This document shows positions 8,937 to 17,539 of a stretch of 64,000 bases of DNA, in pieces. The position numbers and the translations under genes were made by a program. This DNA comes from Parabacteroides massiliensis (GTDB lineage Bacteria > Bacteroidota > Bacteroidia > Bacteroidales > Tannerellaceae). The notes under the pieces were generated by a model. The model made no database searches and was not told where the DNA came from. It saw only the letters and a program-made list of their open reading frames with translations. The DNA lies in assembly GCF_900155425.1 (NCBI RefSeq), contig NZ_LT700190.1, positions 248,001 through 312,000 on the forward strand, given 5' to 3'. Within the stretch, counting starts at the first letter, position 1. Each line of letters begins with the position of its first letter.

Positions 8937-9282
8937 AATCTGACGATATGGAACATGCACGGAATTTATCATTGCAGCATAAGGGAGCTGTCCGGGAGCG
9001 GGCGGCTCTTTTTGTATCCGTCACAGCCGGAAATGACACGGAAAGAAAAGGGAATGGACGGAAAACACAGACATTGGCAAACCGAGAACTACAGGGCAAA
9101 GTTGGCAAACGCTTCTTGTCGGACGGCAAGGTCAGGCCGCAAGCGGTTTCGGAAAAAATCATCCTCGCTGCGCTCCGGTATTTTTCCCGAAAACCCTGCC
9201 TTTCCGGAAGCATTTGCCGTTGGGCCCTTGTAGTTCAACGGGCTGCCAAAGCCCGGGTATTCACAGTTAAAAATTAAAGAAT
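8937..9282. other. Non-coding interval carrying structured repeat copy 2
   Basis: No supported gene. It holds the second structured repeat (9124-9201) and, just before the next gene, a GGGCT...AGCCC hairpin near 9240 that could act as a weak terminator or processing site ahead of the PRTRC genes. Confidence 0.4.
9124..9201 (+). repeat. Structured repeat, copy 2
   Basis: It matches copy 1 at 8555-8634 in order and spacing of the blocks (GGCAAGGTCAGGCC, AAAAATCATCCTCG, GCTCCGGTATTTTTCCCG). The inner stem is kept with one mismatch and the outer stem with one mismatch, so the fold rather than the sequence seems conserved. Confidence 0.55.
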
Positions 9283-9498
9283 ATGCAACAAGCGATCATC
9301 ACAAGACAGTCACCAGCTCCGATAGGGATGCCCGTGACAAGAAGACCGAAAGTACACGTCCCGCAACCGGCAATCAAGCTGCCGCCAAGGGGAACCACAG
9401 GTCCCGTTCACATCTCAAAGCTGCTGAACCCCGTTCTGGAAATATGCAGACATCCGGATAGGAACAGGCTGCTGGCTGAATTATTCAGCGAATATTGA
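9283..9498 (+). CDS. Small PRTRC-associated protein
   Basis: Seventy-one residues, MQQAIITRQSPAPIGMPVTR, Pro-rich first half, then VHISKLLNPVLEICRHPDRN and LLAELFSEY, a short helical tail. It lies 33 nt upstream of the PRTRC protein E gene in the same direction and probably belongs to its operon. There are no catalytic motifs, no signal peptide and no family I can name. A role as an adaptor for the cassette is inference from position. Confidence 0.55.
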   Translation: MQQAIITRQSPAPIGMPVTRRPKVHVPQPAIKLPPRGTTGPVHISKLLNPVLEICRHPDRNRLLAELFSEY

Positions 9499-9531
9499 AA
9501 CACATCGTCTAATCATTTAATATCTGAAATT

Positions 9532-10506
9532 ATGTTTTTTACAGCAATCCACCAGATGATGACGGAAAGCGTGGACCTCACGATCGTCATCCGCAAGACA
9601 AACGGACAACTGACCGTTTCCACATTGCCCAAATCGAACGGACTCAAGGACGAGGCCCAGAACCACATCGTGCCGCTGACTGTCACGGGCACACCGCAGG
9701 AACTTGACACAGGATTCCTGCAGGCAGTCACAAGACCGATACAGAAAGCGTGCGGGCTGATCTCCAACATGGCACAGTTTGAGGCACAGGCGGACAAGGC
9801 CGCCGCCAGCAGCAAGGCCGCCAAGGAAGCGAAATCCAAGGAGACGAAGGAAGAACGCGAGAAACGGGAGAAGTACGAGAAACTGATGAAGAAGGCGGAA
9901 GAACTGACAGCCGCCAGGAACCATCGGGAAGCCGTCAGCGTGCTTACACAGGCGAAAGCACACGCGAATGCCGCCCAGTTGAAGGAAATCGAGGAGAAGA
10001 TAAAGGCAGCCGACACGGAAATGAACCGGGGAAGCCTCTTCGACCTGATGGAACAGGAGGCACAGCCGGAACCTTCGGTACAGCAGCAACAGCCACACTC
10101 CCAACAGCCGGTATACACACAGACACCGGTACAGAGAAATCCGCAACCGCAACGTCCGCAACAGCCGGTACCGCAGAGACCACAACAGGCATACACGCAG
10201 CATCCGCAACAGCCAGGAATATGGCCACCGCAACAACAGCCGCCACAGCCGCAAGCAAGACCGCAGATACAGCCGCACGCGCAATACGTACAGCTGACAG
10301 GCGGACAGCAGCCTTCCCAACCTCAATATCCGCCGCAGCCTGAAATTCAGGACTGGCAGGAAGAACGGTTCATGCAGGAGGACGAACAGCAACCGTACCT
10401 CTCCGATCAGGAACACCCCGCATACAGTGAGAAGGACTACGAGGAATACATCGATTTCCCGCAGTCCATGCTGGAACCCAAGTATTCACCTTATCAGACA
10501 GTTTAA
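9532..10506 (+). CDS. PRTRC system protein E
   Basis: A 324-residue cytosolic protein. The N-terminal 75 residues (MFFTAIHQMMTESVDLTIVI, LTVSTLPKSNGLKDEA) match the usual start of PRTRC protein E. A long charged helical region follows (about 85-170, Lys/Glu/Ala-rich), then a Gln/Pro-rich low-complexity tail (about 180-300). PRTRC cassettes (ParB-related, ThiF-related) travel on plasmids and ICEs and their biochemical role is unknown. This is the first gene of a tight cassette: the PRTRC C gene follows after 3 nt. The Q/P tail is probably disordered and may be a scaffold. Confidence 0.8.
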   Translation: MFFTAIHQMMTESVDLTIVIRKTNGQLTVSTLPKSNGLKDEAQNHIVPLTVTGTPQELDTGFLQAVTRPIQKACGLISNMAQFEAQADKAAASSKAAKEAKSKETKEEREKREKYEKLMKKAEELTAARNHREAVSVLTQAKAHANAAQLKEIEEKIKAADTEMNRGSLFDLMEQEAQPEPSVQQQQPHSQQPVYTQTPVQRNPQPQRPQQPVPQRPQQAYTQHPQQPGIWPPQQQPPQPQARPQIQPHAQYVQLTGGQQPSQPQYPPQPEIQDWQEERFMQEDEQQPYLSDQEHPAYSEKDYEEYIDFPQSMLEPKYSPYQTV

Positions 10507-10509
10507 GAC

Positions 10510-10731
10510 ATGGCACTCGAAATTAAAGGAATGACACGCTCATTCAGATTCAAGAAAGGAACAGAGTATATTACTCTTCAGGACCCGGATCCGAACATCT
10601 CGCCGGACATGGTCATGAACTACTATTCGAACATGTACCCGGAACTGACGACGGCTACCGTTCACGGACCGGTCATCAGGGAGGACATGACAGAATATGA
10701 GTTCAAGACAACTATCGGAACAAAAGGATAA
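10510..10731 (+). CDS. PRTRC system protein C (prokaryotic ubiquitin-like family)
   Basis: Seventy-three residues with a small beta-grasp-like pattern: MTRSFRFKKGTEYITLQDPD, an internal helix region (PDMVMNYYSNMYPELTTATV) and a final strand. PRTRC C belongs to the family called Prok_Ub, small ubiquitin-like proteins that occur with E1-like ThiF and E2-like proteins. The chain ends in ...TTIGTKG, so a C-terminal glycine is already exposed, as expected of a ubiquitin-like modifier ready for adenylation. It is placed between PRTRC E and the rest of the operon. Conjugation itself is inferred from family and context. Confidence 0.8.
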   Translation: MALEIKGMTRSFRFKKGTEYITLQDPDPNISPDMVMNYYSNMYPELTTATVHGPVIREDMTEYEFKTTIGTKG

Positions 10732-10736
10732 AGGAT

Positions 10737-10904
10737 ATGGCAAAGGACTACAGAAAAAAGAAGAAATCATGTGTACCATTGGACGGATATCAGGCGGAAC
10801 AGCTCGCGAGACTTATCATTGCGGAAACCGAAAGGAAGGTGCATTACGGCACGGAAAGGAAGAAACGGATTGCGGCACCCAGCGGTGCCGTAATTCTTTT
10901 CTGA
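10737..10904 (+). CDS. Short conserved-position ORF in the PRTRC cassette
   Basis: Fifty-five residues, MAKDYRKKKKSCVPLDGYQA, ending RIAAPSGAVILF. The start follows the PRTRC C stop by 5 nt with an AAAGGA ribosome-binding sequence, and the stop lies 17 nt before the likely start of PRTRC F. The basic N-terminus and the spacing support a real gene, although it is short. No family recognised. Confidence 0.5.
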   Translation: MAKDYRKKKKSCVPLDGYQAEQLARLIIAETERKVHYGTERKKRIAAPSGAVILF

Positions 10905-10921
10905 ACACCACATTCACGCCG

Positions 10922-11848
10922 ATGCCTCCGCCGGAACTGTTCTCGGAAAGTCCTGACGGAAAGCCGTGCAACCTGATCACGCGGGAAAACTACGAGTACC
11001 TGCGTGATTCCTTTTTCAGATATGCGAGTCTTATGAAAAAGGAAGCGGTACATGCACCGGGACTCACAATGGCGGAAGGAATAACGAGACTGCATGATGA
11101 AATGAGCGACCTTGTCGGCAATGACATGAATGTAAACATCGAGCAGGATGGGGAAAGACTCATTTTCCGTCTCTGGAAATGCCACAGATGGGGAGAACTT
11201 ACGCTGTATTACTTCCCTGTGAAATTTGTGGAAAATCTCGGGCCGGAACTGAGACGCATATCTGTCACCTTCATCCACAACCTGATGCAGGCAAACGGAA
11301 TTGACACCATACTGGACGAGGATGACACGGAATATGCGCTTACCTGGCTGGCTGAAGAGAATGACGACGAACAGGACGACAGGAAAAAACGGCTGAAACT
11401 GCTGCATTCATACGAGAAAGGCAGGATACACAGTCTGCTCAGGAGAGTGGAACGGAAATCCTACTACAAGGACCTGCCGAAGGCAATCGGACGGTATAAG
11501 CCGGCGAACGGATACGAACAGTCCCTGCTCTCCGCCATGAAGGAAGGTCTGGAATTCCTCTCGCCTGAACGCGGCATCATGGAATACGGCTACGACCCGT
11601 TTTATGAAGAGGAACCGGACTACCTGCCCATGTATCTCAACAGGCAGATAAGGGTCGTCTATGACTGCAATGATCCCGTGACGGACAACCTCGTGGACTA
11701 CTACAACTCCTACAGCCGGGAGACATACGACATCATTCCGGTCACCACCTGTGACCTGTCTCCGGAAACGGAGGAACTGTTCCGCATGGACGACTACCCG
11801 GAACGCTTCTTCAAATGGGCGGAAAAATTTATCAACATCACAATATAA
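10922..11848 (+). CDS. PRTRC system protein F
   Basis: About 308 residues, all-soluble and mostly alpha-helical, rich in acidic residues. From the ATG at 10922 it reads MPPPELFSESPDGKPCNLIT and includes HRWGELTLYYFPVKFVENLG and a C-terminal region with DYYNSYSRETYD. The order E, C, small ORF, F, B, ThiF is the usual PRTRC layout, which is the main reason for calling it F. The longer frame that begins at 10697 would overlap both preceding genes, so the internal ATG was preferred; there is no strong Shine-Dalgarno to decide. Biochemical role unknown. Confidence 0.7.
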   Translation: MPPPELFSESPDGKPCNLITRENYEYLRDSFFRYASLMKKEAVHAPGLTMAEGITRLHDEMSDLVGNDMNVNIEQDGERLIFRLWKCHRWGELTLYYFPVKFVENLGPELRRISVTFIHNLMQANGIDTILDEDDTEYALTWLAEENDDEQDDRKKRLKLLHSYEKGRIHSLLRRVERKSYYKDLPKAIGRYKPANGYEQSLLSAMKEGLEFLSPERGIMEYGYDPFYEEEPDYLPMYLNRQIRVVYDCNDPVTDNLVDYYNSYSRETYDIIPVTTCDLSPETEELFRMDDYPERFFKWAEKFINITI

Positions 11849-11864
11849 ACCAATCTGAAAGCAT

Positions 11865-12566
11865 ATGATAGACAGCAACGAACTGACCAGAAAGATCAAG
11901 ACACCGCTCAACCCCAGGGCGGCACTGATAGCCTATGCCTCGGAAGGGGACAAGAACTTCTTCCTTGAAATCCGGGGTATTGACGACCGGGGAAACATGA
12001 CGGAAGGAAGACCGGTGACACTGGAATTCATGAACACCCTCGTGAAGGAATACTCGGAAAGACACGGTACCACTCCATACGGGAAGATACCCGACAACCT
12101 GCTGTATTGCGACTCGCGCAAGGGCAGCGAAAGATACGTGTGGTACAATCCACCGCACAAGCGGATGATGTTCTTCAGCACCGCACTCAAAATAGAAAAC
12201 GCGGAATATTACCTGCCGGGAGTAATCTACGAGGCCGGAGAGCACGGAATGAGAATCTATGCCTACAAGGGGAACGTTCCCAGACCGGATACCGTACTGT
12301 ATGCCGCACCGTTCTTCAACGTGACAGGTTCCAGCGTATGTCTGGGAAACGCCAGGATAGAGCTGCCGAAGGACCTGACCTATGAAAAGCTGCTGCAGTA
12401 CTGGGAACGGAAATTCTGGCTGACGGAATTCACCCACCTGGGAGGGAACGGGAACCCGACAAGGTCAAACCTCGTGCTGGTGGCAAAGGCGGCACGGGAC
12501 AGGGACTTCAACCTCGACGAACTGAAACAACTGAACAACATGAAACTTAAAGACATACTGAAATGA
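11865..12566 (+). CDS. PRTRC system protein B (E2-like family)
   Basis: A 233-residue protein with the hallmark WYNPPHKRMMFF segment near the middle and LPGVIYEAGEHGMRIYAYKG after it. PRTRC B has been grouped with prokaryotic E2-like (UBC-fold) proteins, which would receive an activated ubiquitin-like protein from the ThiF-type E1. Two cysteines, in LLYCDSRKG and SSVCLGNAR, are candidate acceptors, but I cannot say which, if either, is conserved. It overlaps the ThiF gene by 4 nt (ATGA), indicating coupled translation. Confidence 0.8.
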   Translation: MIDSNELTRKIKTPLNPRAALIAYASEGDKNFFLEIRGIDDRGNMTEGRPVTLEFMNTLVKEYSERHGTTPYGKIPDNLLYCDSRKGSERYVWYNPPHKRMMFFSTALKIENAEYYLPGVIYEAGEHGMRIYAYKGNVPRPDTVLYAAPFFNVTGSSVCLGNARIELPKDLTYEKLLQYWERKFWLTEFTHLGGNGNPTRSNLVLVAKAARDRDFNLDELKQLNNMKLKDILK

Positions 12567-13351
12567 AAAGAGTACACTACATCGACAACTATCTCATAAA
12601 CCCGCAGCATCCGGTAACGGTAAACCTTATCGGAGCGGGAGGAACAGGCTCACAGGTGCTTACCTGCCTGGCCAGGCTTGACACGGCACTGAGGGGACTC
12701 GGACATCCCGGACTGTTCGTGACACTGTATGATTCCGACATCGTGACGGAAGCCAACATCGGGCGGCAGCTCTTCAGCCCTTCGGACATCGGACTGAACA
12801 AGGCGCAGTGCCTCGTCACACGCATGAACAACTTCTTCGGCAACGACTGGAAGGCGGTACCGGACATCTATCCGGCAGCCCTGAAGGACGCCAGACGGGA
12901 TAATCTGGCCAACATAATGATTACCTGCACGGACAACATAAAGTCCCGTCTCGACCTCTGGAACATACTGAAAGCCGTGCCGGTTTCGGAATACAGAAGC
13001 CACGAAACACCACTGTACTGGATGGACTTCGGCAACATGCAGAATACGGGACAGGTCATCCTCGGAACCGTACCTAAGAAAATCAGACAGCCGGCATCCA
13101 AGCTGTACGAAACGGTGGAATCGCTGAAGGTGATCACACGATATGTCAAATACGCAAGAGTGAAGGAAAAGGATTCCGGACCGAGCTGTTCGCTGGCGGA
13201 GGCTCTGGAGAAACAGGACCTGTTCATCAACTCCACACTGGCACAGCTCGGCTGCAACATCCTGTGGAAAATGTTCCGCAACGGTATGATCGAGCATCAC
13301 GGGCTGTACCTGAATCTCTCCACCATGAAAGTGAATCCGATAACTGTATAA
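12563..13351 (+). CDS. PRTRC system ThiF-family (E1-like) protein
   Basis: A 262-residue adenylating enzyme of the ThiF/MoeB/E1 superfamily. It has the nucleotide-binding loop VNLIGAGGTGSQVL (residues 20-33), the Arg/Gln/Lys set in NIGRQLFSPSDIGLNKAQ and the CTDN motif. A cysteine in GPSCSLAEAL (about residue 213) lies where PRTRC ThiF proteins have a conserved SCS and could form a thioester. E1-like enzymes activate the C-terminal glycine of ubiquitin-like proteins; here that would be PRTRC C. It is the last gene of the cassette, and the JAB-type protein A and ParB-like member found in fuller cassettes are not seen nearby. Confidence 0.85.
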   Translation: MKRVHYIDNYLINPQHPVTVNLIGAGGTGSQVLTCLARLDTALRGLGHPGLFVTLYDSDIVTEANIGRQLFSPSDIGLNKAQCLVTRMNNFFGNDWKAVPDIYPAALKDARRDNLANIMITCTDNIKSRLDLWNILKAVPVSEYRSHETPLYWMDFGNMQNTGQVILGTVPKKIRQPASKLYETVESLKVITRYVKYARVKEKDSGPSCSLAEALEKQDLFINSTLAQLGCNILWKMFRNGMIEHHGLYLNLSTMKVNPITV

Positions 13352-13683
13352 TATCAAAGCGTTTCCGTATGATTAAAATATAAAAAAGAACTCAGGAAAA
13401 TAATCCTGAAAACCAATATTTATTCTAATTCTGGAAGATTTTTATAACCACTTTATTAGCAAGCAGTTCTGAGGATAAGGTAAAAATGAGGTAATGATTT
13501 GGCAACCCTGTCTATTTCTACGTTCTGCTGTGAGTTGCTGTCAATGTCTCTCGTCTTGGTACAAAAGTAGCAATAAAAATCGGATACACATCAAAATGTC
13601 CCATGATTTTTATCACAGGACGTTTTTTATCTTCGCTGAATAATCCGGTTTAACCGTTACTTCTATTTTCGGCAAGTTGCGGG
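13352..13683. other. Gap between PRTRC cassette and rteB remnant
   Basis: The gap contains a probable PRTRC terminator at 13392-13409 and AT-rich DNA with no supported gene. A CAAAAGTAG and ATAAAAATCG stretch near 13560-13590 may hold a weak promoter for a lost gene. No repeats or RNA genes were recognised. Confidence 0.35.
13392..13409 (+). terminator. Hairpin after the PRTRC ThiF gene
   Basis: Arms TCAGGA (13392-13397) and TCCTGA (13404-13409) flank a 6-nt loop about 40 nt after the ThiF stop. The stem is short and no T run follows, so this is a weak terminator call. Confidence 0.35.
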
Positions 13684-14607
13684 CTATGATTGCTGAAATT
13701 TATACTTTAATCCATACTCTTCCAACTTGCTATACAGCGTTGTACGTCCGATTCCGAGCAATTCGGCGGCAACCTTGCGGTTTCCGTTTGCCTGCTTCAA
13801 CGCGCGTAAGATGCGTTCCTTGTCCTCCGCATCGTTTCGCAAGGCGAAGCTGACAGGTGAGGTCGGTTTCGTTACGGCAAGTTCCAGATGCTCTTTCATG
13901 ACAACTCCCGTCTGTGCCTGCAACACCGCGCCCATTATCTTCTGCCGAAGCTCACGGACATTACCCGGCCACGGATGGGTCAGCAATGTCTTACGGGCTT
14001 CCGCATCGAACCCAGTCACGCTACATTCCAATTCATTGTTGGCAATCTCACGGAAGAACTCCGCCAACGGCATGATGTCCTCCTGACAGTCACGCAAGGG
14101 CGGAACAGTTATCTCGAAGTCGTGCAAACGGTACAGCAAATCCTGTCGGAAACGTTTTTCAATGACCGCTTTCTCCAGATCCTCGTTGGTGGCGGCGATG
14201 ATGCGGACATTGAAGCTCTTGTCCGTCTTGTCACCTATAGGGCGGTATCTCCGTTCCTGTATGGCACGGAGTAACATCTGCTGGGTTTCCAATGCGAGAT
14301 TGCCTACCTCATCCAAGAACAATGTGCCACCCTCTGCCTCATTGAAGTATCCTTTCTTTGTGCTGTCCGCACCCGTAAACGCGCCTTTGACATGTCCGAA
14401 GAATGCCGAGGGCGCAAGGTCTTTGGAGAGTGAACCGCAGTCCACAGGCACAAACGGTTTCCCTGCCCTTTTGCTCTTATCATGCAGATGGTGGGCGATA
14501 TGCTCCTTGCCCGTGCCGTTCTCTCCGAATATCAGCACGCTCATATCAGTAGGGGCAACTAATCTTATCTGTTGCATGATTTTCTGAAAGGCGGAACTGT
14601 CACGGGC
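13684..14607 (-). pseudogene. rteB: RteB C-terminal part (sigma54-type AAA+ and DNA-binding domains)
   Basis: RteB of CTnDOT-type elements is an NtrC-like response regulator that drives excision and transfer genes. Here only the AAA+ core and Fis-type HTH remain: Walker A GENGTGKE, the GAFTGA loop (HVKGAFTGADST), Walker B GGTLFLDEVGN and a final HTH (NRKVAAELLGIGRTTLYSKL). Coding homology reaches 14607 (ARDSSAFQKIMQQ) and then stops. The missing receiver domain lies at 18902-19299, separated by a 4.3-kb integrative element. The first internal ATG is at 14577. A truncated AAA+ protein could still be expressed but would lack phosphorylation control. Confidence 0.8.
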
Positions 14608-14639
14608 AGAAAGTACATATAAAAAGTGTTTGAGAGAAG

Positions 14640-14679
14640 AATGAGGAAAGTTTACTGGTTATCAGTTACTTTCCTCATT
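14640..14679. repeat. 12-bp inverted repeat in the left end
   Basis: AATGAGGAAAGT (14640-14651) is mirrored by ACTTTCCTCATT (14668-14679). A related AATGAGGAA recurs at 14791, and dyads GTTAC-N6-GTAAC (14740-14755) and TTGGTT-ACG-AACCAA (14863-14877) follow. These are candidate integrase arm sites or excisionase/repressor sites upstream of the integrase gene. No gene is seen between 14608 and 14958. Confidence 0.5.
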
Positions 14680-14958
14680 TTGGTTAAAAGTGGCGAGGAC
14701 AGACGAAGACGGGAATACGACAAGATGAGACAGAGGAACGTTACCTATTCGTAACCTATACCCCAAATGGGGAATGTTGAGGTTCGGAAGAATGAGGAAG
14801 GTTACGAATTGAATTTGAATGCTCTGATTTATAGTGAGTTACTAATGAGCAACGTAAGATTTTTGGTTACGAACCAAATTTGCCGTGTTCTGCCGTGAAA
14901 TGCGTAGCAAGAAAAGACTCTTCATGTATTAATTTTGAACGCAAAAAAGAATGACGTT

Positions 14959-16224
14959 ATGAAGAGTACATTTTCAATTATCTTCTACCTCAAAAGACAG
15001 GTAGTAAAGAAAGACGGTACTGTTCCAGTTATGGGACGTATCACAGTGGACGGAACACAGGCACAGTTCAGTTGCAAGATGACTGTGAATCCCAATTTGT
15101 GGGACACCAAGGGCGGACGCATGACTGGAAAAAGTATGCAAGCCTTGGAGGTGAACCGCAAATTGGACAAAATGCGTGTGAGTATCAGCAAGCATTATCA
15201 GGAGATAATAGATCGAGACAACTTTGTCTCTGCCGACAAGGTTAAGAACGCTTTTCTTGGATTGGAGTATCGCTGCCATACCTTGATGAAAGTCTATGAG
15301 CAAAGCAGGGATGAAATGGAAAAACAATACAAGGCTGGCATGAAATCTTTGAGCACATTCACAAAATATAGAATCGGTTGTGCTTACGTGGGCGAGTTTT
15401 TGCAGTCGCATTACCGTGTAAAGGACATTGCCTTGAAAGAATTGTCCCTGCCGTTTATTACGAACTATGAGACATTCCTTAGAATAGACAAGCAACTGAA
15501 GATAAATTCCGCAATGGTGTTTGTCCGTAATCTCCGTGCCATGATTTTTCGGGCGATTGATAACGAGTGGCTCATCAAAGACCCTTTCAGACGATACGAG
15601 TACAAGAACGAGGAAACAACAAGGGAGATTCTGACAAAAGAAGAAATTCACCTGTTGATGGAAACTCCTATCACCAGAAAGCATATGGGGTTGGTGCGTG
15701 ATTTGTATCTATTCTGCTGTTTCACAGGTCTCGCTTTCATTGATCTGTACAACTTGAAGGAAGAGAACATCAAGGAATTTTTCGATGAAGGTGAATGGAT
15801 TGTTATCCACCGACAGAAGACAGGAACGGAAGCCGACATCAAGTTGCTTGACTATCCCAAGCAGATAATGGAGAAATATCGTGGATTGTGCAAGGATGGC
15901 AGAGTCTTTCCTGTACCACCTTATAGAAGTTGTCTGCGTTCGCTCAAAAGATTGGGAAAGAAATGCGGTATCACCAAGCCACTTTCCTGGCATGTCTCAA
16001 GGCACTCGTTCGCAACCTCGGTTTGCCTCTCCAATGGTGTACCAATAGAAACAGTAAGTTCCATGCTTGGTCACAAGGACATCAAGACCACGCAAGTGTA
16101 CGCCAAGATTACCAAGGAAAAGTTGAGCAAGGATGTAGAAAAGTTGTCCCAACAACTCAATCACATTGAGGAATTCACATTCGGGAATATTTGCAGCGAT
16201 AATACGAACACAAAAAAGGCATAG
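14959..16224 (+). CDS. Tyrosine integrase of the rteB-inserted element
   Basis: A Bacteroidales integrase of 421 residues from the ATG at 14959 (the upstream TTG at 14935 adds eight residues). The arm-binding N-terminus spans about 1-110, the core-binding domain about 115-215 and the catalytic domain about 225-400. Catalytic features are FTGLAFIDLYNL, where alanine replaces Arg-I as tolerated in IntDOT-type enzymes, HRQKTGTE (Lys), HVSRHSF (HxxR), LGHKD and the nucleophile in VYAKIT. It is the first gene from the left end and is followed after 1 nt by a RhuM-like small gene. It should integrate and excise this element. Confidence 0.85.
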   Translation: MKSTFSIIFYLKRQVVKKDGTVPVMGRITVDGTQAQFSCKMTVNPNLWDTKGGRMTGKSMQALEVNRKLDKMRVSISKHYQEIIDRDNFVSADKVKNAFLGLEYRCHTLMKVYEQSRDEMEKQYKAGMKSLSTFTKYRIGCAYVGEFLQSHYRVKDIALKELSLPFITNYETFLRIDKQLKINSAMVFVRNLRAMIFRAIDNEWLIKDPFRRYEYKNEETTREILTKEEIHLLMETPITRKHMGLVRDLYLFCCFTGLAFIDLYNLKEENIKEFFDEGEWIVIHRQKTGTEADIKLLDYPKQIMEKYRGLCKDGRVFPVPPYRSCLRSLKRLGKKCGITKPLSWHVSRHSFATSVCLSNGVPIETVSSMLGHKDIKTTQVYAKITKEKLSKDVEKLSQQLNHIEEFTFGNICSDNTNTKKA

Positions 16225-16225
16225 T

Positions 16226-16621
16226 ATGAAACGACAAGTGATAACAATACAAGAAGATATGGTCATCTACGCCCCACATCATGGTGAGGTGTGGATGACT
16301 GTTTGGGAGATTGCCGAACTGTTGAATGTAACAGGGACAGCAGTGAAGAATACCATCAAGCGCATTTGGAAACAAAGTGGGCTGAAAGACTTCCAGCATT
16401 CGCAATACATCAAACTTGAAAATGGATATTCTGCGAATGTCTATGATATGGAAGTGATTATCGCCATAGCACTTCAAATGGATACATATCAAGCCTTGTT
16501 GTTCAGACAATGGCTTATCAGTAAGGTTGTGAACCGCAAGGTGTGCCAAGCAGAGCAAGTAAAAAACGAGTATCCGATGATTATTGTAATGAACGGAACG
16601 ATGCCAAGAGATGCTAGTTAG
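16226..16621 (+). CDS. RhuM-like small protein paired with integrase
   Basis: A 131-residue protein starting at the ATG 1 nt after the integrase stop. The core HGEVWMTVWEIAELL, a winged-helix-like region and YIKLENGYSANVYDMEVIIA, then FRQWLISKVV resemble the N-terminal HTH part of RhuM-type proteins. A paralogue with the same motifs (GEVWMTVWEIADLF, KLENGNSADVYNLNMIIA, FRKWLISKVA) follows the other integrase at 29339. Its conserved position suggests a directionality or regulatory factor for the integrase; that is inference. The hairpin at 16648-16696 closes the operon. Confidence 0.6.
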   Translation: MKRQVITIQEDMVIYAPHHGEVWMTVWEIAELLNVTGTAVKNTIKRIWKQSGLKDFQHSQYIKLENGYSANVYDMEVIIAIALQMDTYQALLFRQWLISKVVNRKVCQAEQVKNEYPMIIVMNGTMPRDAS

Positions 16622-17105
16622 AATCTTTCATCTTTTTAATAAGATTTAATAGCGTACAGAGAGAACGATTTTTGTCGTTGTACACTGTACGCTATTTTTG
16701 TTTCGCAATCTTACTGATTGTTTGTAATATTCTGATAATCAATGCTAATCCGAATGACAAAATGGCAAAAGAAACAAATTAGGAACAACAAAATCCCGTA
16801 ACCCCAAAATGAAATTATGAGAAAACAAAAATTAACACGGATAACGCGGAATTTTTCCGATTTTGATATTCATAAATCAACTCCAAAAGAAGAAAATTAT
16901 AAGTAGGCACATCTGTTTTCATTTTAATAGAATATAGTGGTATGCAAGATGAAGATGGGACGAGTCACTGTAAATCATGCAAAAATTAACAAAATTTCTA
17001 ATTAGGCAAATTATTTGCCGATTTTTATAATGATTTTCGGATAAACAAACGATATTTGGAGGAAAATGAGTCTCTTTGCAACCGAAAACAATAATAATAT
17101 ACGCA
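16622..17105. other. AT-rich gap between integrase operon and XRE gene
   Basis: Apart from the terminator at 16648-16696 there is no supported gene. Very AT-rich DNA with direct AATC/AAAT runs around 16730-16900 may contain protein-binding sites for excision. A GATATTTGGAGG stretch at 17052 lies near the XRE start but is not a good TAnnTTTG match. Confidence 0.35.
16648..16701 (+). terminator. Terminator after integrase/RhuM-like pair
   Basis: Twelve-base arms AATAGCGTACAG (16648-16659) and CTGTACGCTATT (16685-16696) are followed by a T run. The location just after the stop at 16621 fits the end of the integrase operon. Confidence 0.75.
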
Positions 17106-17333
17106 ATGGCTGAGAAAAATCTTAATCGTATAAAAGTTATGCTTGCAGAAAAGGGGAAAACGAACAAATGGCTTGCAGAGAAACTTGGCAGAGACCAAGC
17201 AACCATTTCCAAATGGTGTACTAATGCTTGTCAACCTCCTTTAGAAGCATTAATACAGATATCTCAATGTCTGGAAGTTGATATAAAAGAACTCATTAGG
17301 GTTCCTGAACATAATCCTTATAAAGAATTGTAA
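17106..17333 (+). CDS. XRE-family repressor
   Basis: A 75-residue single-domain HTH protein from the ATG at 17106: NRIKVMLAEKGKTNKWLAEK then DQATISKWCTNACQPP and a last helix VDIKELIRV. It is the same subfamily as the regulator at 49470 (NRIKAVLSEKGISQTWLAKQ), which controls the restriction locus. It probably controls the integrase or the AraC gene of this element. The longer frame from 17076 lacks a supporting ribosome site. A 19-codon frame directly behind it (17334-17393) is not supported further. Confidence 0.75.
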   Translation: MAEKNLNRIKVMLAEKGKTNKWLAEKLGRDQATISKWCTNACQPPLEALIQISQCLEVDIKELIRVPEHNPYKEL

Positions 17334-17539
17334 TGAAAAAAATAAATACTTCATTCTCATTATTTGATTTCAATAAGAAACGTGTGACTTAGAGCACGTT
17401 GATGCAAGATCTTAGGTGAGTCGGTCTTGACCTTTTAACTCAAGCAGCGAGCACTCGGAGATATTTCTGTTTTTTATCCCAACTGGCTTATAATTCGGAA
17501 ATTTATCAAAATTTGTATCAAAATTAAATAAGCATAACA

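Noticed and set aside
9513-10416. Long minus-strand open frames over the PRTRC E gene
   Set aside because: They are shadows of the Gln/Pro-rich coding strand, with Cys/Leu-rich repetitive translation and no start signals.
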